Source: Nitrososphaerales archaeon (GTDB lineage Archaea; Thermoproteota; Nitrososphaeria; Nitrososphaerales; UBA57). From it: a stretch of 5,431 nucleotides of DNA. Of the stretch, positions 1-5,431 are shown one piece after another. The stretch is from the NCBI GenBank assembly GCA_022449325.1, contig JAKUSK010000044.1, positions 1 through 5,431 on the forward strand, read 5' to 3'. The notes under the pieces were generated by a model. The model ran no database searches, was not told the DNA's origin, and worked only from the letters and a program-made list of their open reading frames with translations. Positions within the stretch are counted from its first letter, which is position 1, and each line of letters begins with the position of its first letter. The position numbers and the translations under genes were made by a program.

Positions 1-401
1 AACATCTTTTCGGTTTACCAGCAACACTTCGTAAACAAGGAATGGGAGATGACTATTCTTACATGAGAGAAGGAGGTTTGAAACCATTGGTATTAACAGA
101 CGTTCCTCCATCGGCTATCGCACGATGTGCAGGTTTAACTGAAGCAGGCAAGAATAAAGCAGCTGGAGAGTTATTCCTCAATTTCATATTCAGCGATACA
201 TGGCAGAATGAGCTTGGAAGGACATTAGACGGAATGGTACCAGCAAGACCTGGAACAGTTACCGAATATTGGGTCAGTCAAGCATTGGATAAAGGATTTA
301 TTCACTATCCAAAACCTGAACATGTAGCAAAAGAAGCAGAGTACATCGAGGAATTCGAAAGCCTAGGATTAGGTAGTACATTACCTAAGGGCATCGGTTA
401 G
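1..401 (+). CDS. Extracellular solute-binding protein of an ABC transporter, C-terminal part (5' truncated)
   Basis: The frame is open from the window edge (first full codon at base 3) to TAG at 399-401, giving 132 visible residues; the real start lies upstream. The text resembles the C-terminal lobe of family 1/6 extracellular solute-binding proteins, the iron(III)/small-solute type. A segment that sets out residues to the propeptide-free C-lobe (around VLTDVPPSAIARCAGLTEAG) is followed by the typical helix A-x-x-LFLNFIFSDTWQNELG and then the G-x-VPARPG element, where these families usually have 'G..PVRP'. A charged C-terminal tail (KPEHVAKEAEYIEEFESLGL) ends the protein. No C-terminal membrane span is seen, so any membrane attachment must be at the missing N-terminus. 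The protein would capture a substrate outside the cell and deliver it to a permease; the ligand cannot be told from this fragment. A strong terminator follows, so it is probably the last gene of its own operon. The family call is fairly secure and the substrate is unknown. Confidence 0.75.
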   Translation, partial: HLFGLPATLRKQGMGDDYSYMREGGLKPLVLTDVPPSAIARCAGLTEAGKNKAAGELFLNFIFSDTWQNELGRTLDGMVPARPGTVTEYWVSQALDKGFIHYPKPEHVAKEAEYIEEFESLGLGSTLPKGIG

Positions 402-421
402 TCCAAAAATTCATATAATAA

Positions 422-462
422 ATCGATAAGCGTCGTTATGATGCTTATCCGATATTTTTTTT
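422..462 (+). terminator. Intrinsic-type terminator: hairpin plus T8
   Basis: Bases 422-434 pair with 440-453. This makes a 13-bp stem with one G-T pair (432/442) and one bulged C (450), closed by a 5-base loop (GTTAT, 435-439). A run of eight T follows at 455-462. It starts 21 bases after the solute-binding protein stop and probably ends that transcript. Archaeal terminators mostly rely on T-tracts alone, so this well-formed stem is more bacterial in style; the T-run would work in either domain. Confidence 0.8.
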
Positions 463-504
463 CATTTTAGTCATGAACCTACTAATTATAGTTAATAATT
501 TTTT

Positions 505-528
505 AGAAAGTTTTATGATTGTTTAAAT
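505..528 (+). promoter_or_regulatory. Candidate archaeal promoter (BRE/TATA) for the dehydrogenase operon
   Basis: Two TATA-like elements lie between the terminator and the dehydrogenase start. One is AGAAAG (505-510, BRE-like purines) directly followed by TTTTATGA (511-518), which would place transcription start near 540 and leave a very short leader. The other is GTTTAAAT (521-528), centred about 29 bases before the ATG at 554, which would give an almost leaderless mRNA. No ribosome binding site precedes that ATG, which fits a leaderless or near-leaderless start. In DNA this AT-rich, such motifs occur by chance, so only one or neither may be real. Confidence 0.35.
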
Positions 529-553
529 CCATGTAAGATGAATAATAAGTTTA

Positions 554-2368
554 ATGAATGTTAACAAACATTTCTATGCAATTTTCATTTCTTTATTATT
601 ATTAATCACTAGTATTCCATTGGTAATTTCACAAGATGCAGACCTGAATTGGATTAAACCTGCTGCAGATGAACAAAACACAAATTTCCATCCACAGGAA
701 AATATAAACAAAGATAATGTAGACAATCTAGTTCTTAGTTGGATATATCAAGTTCCAGAAGATCCATTCAAGATTCCATATGTAGCACCTGCACTAGGAC
801 TTCAAACTGCGCCGTTAGTTGTAAGTGGAATTGTATATATTGCTACGTTTTACAACAGAATAATTGCAATAAATGCAGAAACCGGTGCAGAGGTTTGGCA
901 ATATCAAGTAGACGTTATGGAATTCGTTGATGAAGAATGGTGGTGGCCGGTATTAAGTCAAAAAAGTGTAACATATCATGAAGGAACAATATACTTCATG
1001 GCATCAGATTGTAGAATTATTGCATTAGATGCTCTCAATGGCGCAGAAATATTTGTAATAAAAGATGTTTGTAAAGATGTAGAAGGAAATACAGGTCTGT
1101 ACTTTGGAGAACATGCTCCAATAGTTTTTGAGAACTTGTTAATAGCAAGGCCTTCTGTCCAAGACGGTGGCGGAAGAGGATTTGTTGTCGCTTATGACAT
1201 AGATACACAAAAAGAAGTGTGGAGATGGTTTTCCGTACCTCCCTCAGGAGGAGATCCTGAATGGGGATTAAATGATGTAAGTAAGGGTAACATCAATCCA
1301 TATCCTGGAGATTGGGGAAACACTGATTTGATTGGAGGAGGAGCTGTCTGGAGCATGTTTGGAGTGGATCATGAAGAGAGAGTGATTTATTTCACAACGG
1401 GAAGTAGTTCAGGAGTATTTGACGCAGCATTGAGACCAGGTCCAAATTTGTTTGCAAGTTCAATAATTGCATTAAATGTAGATAATGGAGAAATGAAATG
1501 GTATTATCAAGTTGCACCCCACGATATAAATGATCACGAAGTTGGTTGGAGTGTAATTCTTGCAGAAACAGAAATAAACGGAGAAATGAAAAAAGTCGTA
1601 ATGGCGGGTTCAAAAACAGACCATGTTTTCATTCTGGATGCAGATAATGGAAAGCCATTACATACACCCCTTATGCTAGGAAATAATGCTTTCAATGTAC
1701 CAAATGATAATGCAGGAAATAACGCAGATTTGACAATATCACAAAGATCATTAGTAGGCAAAACATTTTGCCCTGGAGGTAATGGAGGAATAGAACATGC
1801 AGGGGCTTTTTCATCAGGAATATTATATTATGTAAGTCAAAAAGTTTGTTGGACAGTAACAGAGGGACCTGTAGATTACAAAGGCAAGGACATTCAAGGA
1901 TTTCTTTATGGGTCGGTGCCTGGCGAGAGGCAGAATTCCACATTATTTGCAATTGATGTGAATGACATGAGTATTGATTGGACATTCGAAATACCTAATA
2001 GATATCAGAGTTCGGGAGTCATGGTTAGTGGAGGCGTAGTTTACTTAGTAGATAGAGCAAGTGTAATGTATGCTGTAGACGTAGAGACAGGAAAAGAATT
2101 ACGTAGAATACAATGGGGAGGATTAGGAGCTGGTACTGTTACATTAGGTGCTACAGCAAGAGGAGATATGATGTTATTTGTTCCTTCTGGAGGAGGTCAA
2201 GTGGCTGCAAATACACCAGGGATAATTGCAGCTTTCAAGCTTCCTGACGATGTATCTGGACAAACAAGCATAGTAGGAGATCTTCAAGAGAATATATTCA
2301 TACTGATTGCAATAGCAGCTGTAGGGGTAGCGATTTATTCAGTATATAATAACAAGAACAGAGGTTGA
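554..2368 (+). CDS. PQQ-dependent alcohol dehydrogenase-like protein, exported and membrane-anchored
   Basis: This 604-aa protein looks like a quinoprotein alcohol/methanol dehydrogenase: an eight-bladed beta-propeller that oxidises an alcohol (or other substrate) outside the cell with PQQ. Residues 6-26 form a signal peptide with likely cleavage near S26/Q27. Propeller blades repeat the A-x-(D/N)-x-x-TG-x-x-x-W pattern (for example 105-115, 157-166, 213-223, 306-316, 361-368, 507-516). By hand alignment to MxaF, the following are kept: GGG-x-x-W (261-266; W266 is the PQQ-stacking Trp), RPG (294-296), PHD-x-x-D (322-327; D327 is the catalytic Asp), and the CP...C pair C406/C432, which matches a conserved disulfide. 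Changed positions include the adjacent Cys-Cys (absent), E to D204, N to S284, and R to K137 and K354. No CxxCH haem site is present. Residues about 580-597 form a C-terminal membrane span followed by a short basic tail (KNR), so the enzyme faces outside. It is the first gene of the operon, one base before the next. The substrate is unknown; a non-enzymatic PQQ-propeller (BamB-like) is less likely given the length and the RPG/PHD motifs. Confidence 0.85.
   Translation: MNVNKHFYAIFISLLLLITSIPLVISQDADLNWIKPAADEQNTNFHPQENINKDNVDNLVLSWIYQVPEDPFKIPYVAPALGLQTAPLVVSGIVYIATFYNRIIAINAETGAEVWQYQVDVMEFVDEEWWWPVLSQKSVTYHEGTIYFMASDCRIIALDALNGAEIFVIKDVCKDVEGNTGLYFGEHAPIVFENLLIARPSVQDGGGRGFVVAYDIDTQKEVWRWFSVPPSGGDPEWGLNDVSKGNINPYPGDWGNTDLIGGGAVWSMFGVDHEERVIYFTTGSSSGVFDAALRPGPNLFASSIIALNVDNGEMKWYYQVAPHDINDHEVGWSVILAETEINGEMKKVVMAGSKTDHVFILDADNGKPLHTPLMLGNNAFNVPNDNAGNNADLTISQRSLVGKTFCPGGNGGIEHAGAFSSGILYYVSQKVCWTVTEGPVDYKGKDIQGFLYGSVPGERQNSTLFAIDVNDMSIDWTFEIPNRYQSSGVMVSGGVVYLVDRASVMYAVDVETGKELRRIQWGGLGAGTVTLGATARGDMMLFVPSGGGQVAANTPGIIAAFKLPDDVSGQTSIVGDLQENIFILIAIAAVGVAIYSVYNNKNRG
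2361..2368 (+). promoter_or_regulatory. Ribosome binding site for the 261-aa gene
   Basis: GAGGTTGA overlaps the last codons of the dehydrogenase gene and places GAGG 5 bases before the ATG at 2370. It supports that start and suggests translational coupling to the dehydrogenase. Confidence 0.55.
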
Positions 2369-2369
2369 C

Positions 2370-3155
2370 ATGCACAGTAACGTAATCAACAGTTATGGCG
2401 AAGCTAGGTTTTTTAGCGCTCGAATAATTCCGTTTGTTGTTTCGGCAATTTTACTATTCCTGTTGTTGCAGATTGTACAAAGTGCAGGGTTATCAGAATC
2501 ACAAATTGGGGCAGAAGAAGAACAATTTGGTAATAACGATGTTCCTTCAGGATTTGGTGAGGAAGATTTGTACGTCTTAGAAGTAAACGTGATTCTCAGA
2601 GAAGAAATAGAGCCATACTTGCAACCAATAAACGCACAATTGGTAGAGATATTCTGGGACATGAAAGATATAGAAACGCAGGAAATGAGAGAGTTTACAC
2701 TTACAGTAAATACCGACACAAACGGAAAAGCAGTATTTGATCTGTTTCCAGGACAGTATACCTTGAGAATAGACTATAATGGGATTACGAAAAATGAAAC
2801 AATTGTAATTATTCCTAATACTGAAAACAACATAGATTGGGTAATATCAAAATATGCAATAGGAGAATATAATTTAGAATTTAGAGACAAGAATGGAGGA
2901 ATAATTTATCCTGAAGAGACAATCAGAATGATATACAGTGGAGCTCCACAACTGATTGATCCTTCGTCTATTCGACTTTCTTCTGAATCAGGAGACATCA
3001 ATCTTGTACTAGATGTAAAAGAAGTGATAAACAGAGCTGAGATTTCAATAATGGAACTTAGTCCAGAAAATAGTTTCGTTGTTGGAAGTTTTTCTCCAGA
3101 GAATCCTCCAAAAGCATTAATCTTTTCAATTGATGTAGATAAAAGGGATCGATAA
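2370..3155 (+). CDS. Membrane-anchored protein with extracellular beta-sandwich (carboxypeptidase-regulatory/transthyretin-like) domain
   Basis: I do not recognise a named family for this 261-aa protein. Residues 1-18 are polar and basic, 19-38 form a hydrophobic span (IIPFVVSAILLFLLLQIVQS), and the rest is an acidic, beta-rich extracellular region. Residues about 68-160 contain the pattern T-D-x-NGKA-x-F-x-L-x-PG-x-YTLRIDYNG (115-138). That pattern is typical of carboxypeptidase-regulatory, transthyretin-like or CNA-B-type beta-sandwiches, which act as binding or structural modules. Residues about 165-258 form a second beta-rich segment ending in SIDVDKRDR. There are no cysteines and no enzyme motifs. 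The ATG at 2370 lies one base after the dehydrogenase stop and has a close ribosome binding site, so the two proteins are likely made together. It could be a partner or chaperone that contacts the dehydrogenase outside the membrane, in the position of MxaA of methylotrophs. No sequence link to MxaA is claimed. The stop TAA is followed directly by an in-frame TAG. Confidence 0.75.
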   Translation: MHSNVINSYGEARFFSARIIPFVVSAILLFLLLQIVQSAGLSESQIGAEEEQFGNNDVPSGFGEEDLYVLEVNVILREEIEPYLQPINAQLVEIFWDMKDIETQEMREFTLTVNTDTNGKAVFDLFPGQYTLRIDYNGITKNETIVIIPNTENNIDWVISKYAIGEYNLEFRDKNGGIIYPEETIRMIYSGAPQLIDPSSIRLSSESGDINLVLDVKEVINRAEISIMELSPENSFVVGSFSPENPPKALIFSIDVDKRDR

Positions 3156-3160
3156 TAGAC

Positions 3161-3643
3161 ATGGAGATTATTTCTAGTACTTTGCTTATTCAATTGTTGA
3201 TTGGAATTTCAATATCGTTAGGTGTTGTAATCGCATGGGGGCTATATTATCCACAAATGAAATTACGCGCAATTAATACAAAACCAGATAAAAATGCAGA
3301 ATTTGGCAGTAATGAGATGTTTGAACAATTAAGTTACTTTAATGATAGAGGTAACTTTAATGAAGGAATAGTGTTTGCTTATAATCTATTGAGAAGTAAC
3401 CTATCTAATATGGAAAAATATCCAAATGACGGATCTTTAACTGAATACGAGGCAATAAAAAAGACAGTAAGTGATATTCCAGAATTAGCAAATATCTCAA
3501 ATTTGTTATTATCTGCATATGACGAATATGAATTAGCAAGGTTTAGGACAAAAACAGACTCGGGTAACTTAGACAACATGAATAAAATATTAAAGAACAT
3601 AACCAAGAACAATAATTTCATATTACAGAGGAGTGCTCAATAA
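3161..3643 (+). CDS. DUF4129-like membrane protein
   Basis: This is a 160-aa protein with one N-terminal membrane span (about 8-29) and a helical, soluble C-terminal part. Residues 54-148 fit the DUF4129 pattern found at the C-terminus of TgpA-type transglutaminases and as separate proteins in MoxR/DUF58 operons. The pattern here is an A-Y-N-L-L helix (73-77), then 'SLTEYEAIKK' (92-101), matching the usual T-x-x-E turn, and then YELARF (123-128) followed by about 20 residues with a final hydrophobic helix, where the family normally has 'YE-x-ARYG'. The function of this domain is not established; its steady genomic partners are MoxR ATPases, DUF58 and VWA proteins, and that is the context here. 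The start is the first Met after an in-frame stop (3156-3158) and is needed to include the span; only a weak purine stretch (AAAAGGGA) lies upstream. There is no transglutaminase domain. The orientation of the soluble part is not certain; the basic residues after the span suggest it is cytoplasmic. Confidence 0.65.
   Translation: MEIISSTLLIQLLIGISISLGVVIAWGLYYPQMKLRAINTKPDKNAEFGSNEMFEQLSYFNDRGNFNEGIVFAYNLLRSNLSNMEKYPNDGSLTEYEAIKKTVSDIPELANISNLLLSAYDEYELARFRTKTDSGNLDNMNKILKNITKNNNFILQRSAQ
3627..3635 (+). promoter_or_regulatory. Ribosome binding site for the 111-aa gene
   Basis: AGAGGAGTG ends 7 bases before the ATG at 3643 and lies within the end of the DUF4129-like gene. It is the best Shine-Dalgarno match in the window and argues that the small downstream gene is really translated. 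Confidence 0.65.
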
Positions 3644-3978
3644 TGGATTTCTACATAATTTTAACAATATCGTTATCAATTGCAGTAATAGGATATTCAT
3701 TTATCAAAAGAAGAGACATAGACTCGCAAATTCGAAATAATAGAAATAGTTTCACATATGATGCAGTTTTGGATTTGAATGGAACAAAGCCAAACTATTA
3801 CAGATTAACTCAAATATTGTTACAAGATTTGGACAATGTGAAGTTACGTCAAGAGATAATTAAAAATAATGATTTACGTACGATGGATAACTCAAGAAAG
3901 ATGATGGAAAAAGGATTTGTGGATGAAAGAATGTTTAGCAAAATCAAGTTTTTACATTCAATATATACGAGGAATTAA
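3643..3978 (+). CDS. Small single-span membrane protein of unknown function
   Basis: I do not recognise this 111-aa protein. Residues 4-20 form one membrane span directly followed by KRRD (22-25), which predicts an outside N-terminus and a cytoplasmic body. The rest (26-111) is polar, charged and probably helical, with a YYRLTQILLQDLDNVKLRQE helix (52-71) and a basic C-terminal end. There are no cysteines and no catalytic motif. It is a real gene rather than a chance frame: it has a strong ribosome binding site, its ATG overlaps the stop of the previous gene by one base (TAATG), and it ends 12 bases before moxR. Its topology is like that of the DUF4129-like protein before it, so the two may form a membrane pair that docks the MoxR ATPase or the DUF58 protein. 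That role is inferred from position only. Confidence 0.7.
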   Translation: MDFYIILTISLSIAVIGYSFIKRRDIDSQIRNNRNSFTYDAVLDLNGTKPNYYRLTQILLQDLDNVKLRQEIIKNNDLRTMDNSRKMMEKGFVDERMFSKIKFLHSIYTRN

Positions 3979-3985
3979 GAGGGAG
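3979..3985 (+). promoter_or_regulatory. Ribosome binding site for the MoxR gene
   Basis: GAGGGAG starts right after the previous stop codon and ends 5 bases before the ATG at 3991. It fixes the MoxR start at 3991 and fits the expected N-terminus of the family. Confidence 0.6.
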
Positions 3986-3990
3986 TATAA

Positions 3991-4953
3991 ATGTTAGCGA
4001 CAGAGATACATGAAAAAATTAACCAAGAGATATCAGGGAAAATTATAGGAAAATCTGCGGAAACTAGGTTACTTACAATTGCTCTATTAGCCCAAGGACA
4101 TGCAATTATCGAAGGAGTACCAGGAATTGCAAAAACTCTATTAGCAAAATCATTTGCAAACATTCTAGAACTTGAATTCAAACGTGTGCAACTCACATCC
4201 GATATGTTGCCTTCTGACATAACAGGAACATTTGTATTCAACGTAAAAGATCAAGAATTTTTCTTTAGAAAAGGTCCATTATTTTCAAACATAGTATTAG
4301 CAGATGAAATAAACAGGGGAATACCAAAAACACAGTCTGCATTATTAGAAGCTATGCAAGAAGACCAGGTCACAGTAGAAGGGCAGACAGAAAAACTATC
4401 TCAGCCATTCATGGTAATAGCAACTCAAAATCCTTTGGAAATGAGAGGCACGTATCCGCTACCTGAAGCCCAATTAGACAGATTTATGTTCAGAATAATA
4501 ATGGGGTTGCCTAATAAAGCAGAAGAATTAGAAGTATTAGACCGATATGAAAAAGACTCTGAGAGAGACCTTGAATTCAACAGTATTAAAACAGACTTGG
4601 TAGAAGCAAGGGAAGAGATCAATACAAAGATAACAATGTCGAGAGAAATTAAAGAATATATCATAGCAATAATGAATGCGACAAGAAATGAATCAGAGAA
4701 CATTAGCCTGGGTGCAAGTCCAAGAGCTTCATTACATTTAATGCGTGCATGTAAAGTAAATGCGGCATTAGATGGTCGTGACTATGTTACGCCAGATGAT
4801 GTGAAATTATTATTATTCCCTACATTAAATCACAGACTTATAATAAATCCCGATTTCTTATTAAGAAATACCAAACCATCAGAAGTTTTCAACTATTCAG
4901 CTATAGAAGAAATAATTAACAAGGCAGTAAATAGTGTAAATCCTCCAAGATGA
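3991..4953 (+). CDS. moxR: MoxR-family AAA+ ATPase
   Basis: This is a full-length (320 aa) MoxR-type AAA+ ATPase, a cytoplasmic ATP-driven chaperone that remodels or activates partner proteins and usually works with VWA and DUF58 proteins. Its motifs are intact and in order: Walker A GVPGIAKT (43-49, with G42 region), Walker B IVLADE (101-106) followed by INRG, the family segment KTQSALLEAMQEDQVTVEG (113-131), sensor 1 IATQNP (143-148), PLPEAQLDRF (156-165) with the expected arginine finger, and sensor 2 GASPRAS (241-247) in the C-terminal lid. Length and motif spacing are normal for the family, and nothing suggests loss of ATPase activity. It follows the 111-aa gene by 12 bases and overlaps the DUF58 gene by 4 (ATGA), the standard MoxR-DUF58 pairing. 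In methylotrophs the MxaR member is in the methanol dehydrogenase operon; here a PQQ-type dehydrogenase heads the same run, so the client is probably that enzyme or its membrane partners. Confidence 0.95.
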   Translation: MLATEIHEKINQEISGKIIGKSAETRLLTIALLAQGHAIIEGVPGIAKTLLAKSFANILELEFKRVQLTSDMLPSDITGTFVFNVKDQEFFFRKGPLFSNIVLADEINRGIPKTQSALLEAMQEDQVTVEGQTEKLSQPFMVIATQNPLEMRGTYPLPEAQLDRFMFRIIMGLPNKAEELEVLDRYEKDSERDLEFNSIKTDLVEAREEINTKITMSREIKEYIIAIMNATRNESENISLGASPRASLHLMRACKVNAALDGRDYVTPDDVKLLLFPTLNHRLIINPDFLLRNTKPSEVFNYSAIEEIINKAVNSVNPPR

Positions 4954-5431
4954 GTAAATTGATAACAAGAAGAGGATATTCCATTCTTAGCTCACTCTTC
5001 GTGTTTATCTCGATTTCTATAATTGCGAGTGAATTCATATTTTTAACAATTTCTATGTTCATATTTTCAATATTTTTGGTTGAATTATTAATATTTTTAT
5101 TTTCAATTAGAGAACTATCATCGCTAAAAATTATTAGAGATGTTTCAAAAAGTAGGTTATTCTTAGGGGATACGTTATTTTCTTCAATCGTGATTCAAAA
5201 TGATGGACGTAGAACTATTGGATTAGTAAAATTATCAAAAGATATTCCAGAAGAGTTTCATAGTTTAATAAAAAATCAGCCATATGCAATTAACTTAGTT
5301 CCAGGAGATAAGAAAGAGATAAAATATGAACTAGAAGCTAGGCAAATGGGAAGAATCAATCTTGGAAAATTAGAATTAAATATTTTTGATAAATTCGGAT
5401 TATTTTATAAGACAAGAGTTATCGATACTGA
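4950..5431 (+). CDS. DUF58 family membrane protein (3' end beyond window)
   Basis: The ATG at 4950 overlaps the moxR stop (ATGA), and the frame stays open to the window edge, giving 160 visible residues. There is a basic N-terminus (KLITRRGY), then two adjacent membrane spans (about 11-27 and 29-52) in a hairpin, then a beta-rich region. That region has the marks of DUF58 N-terminal parts: R-x-L-F-x-GD (69-74), a V-x-x-QNDG strand turn (81-86), KDIPEEF (97-103), L-VPGD (116-120), the Y-x-x-EARQMGR-x-x-LG stretch (126-139) standing in for the usual 'RG.y..G', and D-x-FGLF (147-152). The DUF58 domain proper, with its VWA-like fold, would follow outside the window. Members pair with MoxR ATPases; the mxa operon homologue is MxaS. 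There is no ribosome binding site, so translation is likely coupled to moxR. No frame break is seen. Confidence 0.88.
   Translation, partial: MSKLITRRGYSILSSLFVFISISIIASEFIFLTISMFIFSIFLVELLIFLFSIRELSSLKIIRDVSKSRLFLGDTLFSSIVIQNDGRRTIGLVKLSKDIPEEFHSLIKNQPYAINLVPGDKKEIKYELEARQMGRINLGKLELNIFDKFGLFYKTRVIDT

Noticed and set aside
1..401. Solute-binding protein as an MxaJ-like partner of the dehydrogenase
   Set aside because: MxaJ also has a solute-binding fold, but this gene ends at a strong terminator and has its own transcription unit. Its C-lobe looks like an ordinary ABC-importer binding protein, so proximity alone is not enough.
538..556. Alternative ATG at 538 for the dehydrogenase
   Set aside because: It is in a different reading frame from the 604-aa protein; the ATG at 554 gives a correct signal peptide.
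739..930. Short + strand frame (63 aa) inside the dehydrogenase gene
   Set aside because: It is out of frame within a conserved propeller region, and its Cys/Ser/Arg-rich text looks like a frame-shifted shadow.
1392..1985. Overlapping minus-strand open frames within the dehydrogenase gene
   Set aside because: They lie opposite a well-supported coding frame, have no ribosome binding sites or recognisable domains, and reflect the base composition of the + strand gene.
554..2368. BamB-like structural beta-propeller instead of an enzyme
   Set aside because: The length of about 600 residues, the GGG-x-x-W, RPG and PHD-x-x-D motifs and the paired cysteines match quinoprotein alcohol dehydrogenases better than the shorter BamB type. 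The altered ligands still leave activity unproven.
3975..4241. Minus-strand frame opposite the start of moxR
   Set aside because: It covers the Walker A region of a clear MoxR gene on the other strand and shows no protein features of its own.

Overview
The window is AT-rich (about one third G+C by eye) and is densely coded on the + strand only. It looks archaeal. It has many AGA and ATA codons, a purine/TATA-type promoter candidate, and a first operon gene with no Shine-Dalgarno sequence while several internal genes have one. Its exported protein carries both a signal peptide and a short C-terminal membrane anchor. A PQQ-type dehydrogenase in this setting would fit the heterotrophic marine Thaumarchaeota lineage, which is known to carry several PQQ-dehydrogenases. 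That placement is an inference; an AT-rich marine bacterium cannot be excluded.

Layout: (1) 1-401 is the 3' end of an extracellular solute-binding protein of an ABC importer. (2) 402-553 is intergenic, with a strong hairpin plus T8 terminator (422-462) and promoter candidates for the next unit. (3) 554-5431 is a tight run of six genes with gaps of 12 bases or fewer, or with overlaps. In order they are: an exported, membrane-anchored PQQ-type beta-propeller dehydrogenase (604 aa); a membrane-anchored protein with a predicted extracellular beta-sandwich (261 aa); a DUF4129-like membrane protein (160 aa); a small single-span protein of unknown function (111 aa); a MoxR AAA+ ATPase (320 aa); and the start of a DUF58 protein that runs off the end of the window.

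The main point of interest is the last unit. In methylotrophic bacteria the calcium methanol dehydrogenase gene mxaF sits in an operon with mxaR (MoxR ATPase), mxaS (DUF58) and membrane/VWA genes (mxaA, C, K, L), several of which are needed to load metal into the enzyme. This window shows the same logic in a probably archaeal setting: a quinoprotein dehydrogenase is co-transcribed with a MoxR/DUF58/DUF4129 module and two unrecognised membrane proteins. I infer that the module matures or activates the dehydrogenase across the membrane. By hand alignment the dehydrogenase keeps the catalytic Asp and the PQQ-stacking Trp. Other metal ligands are replaced, and an acidic residue (Glu) sits at the position that distinguishes lanthanide from calcium methanol dehydrogenases.
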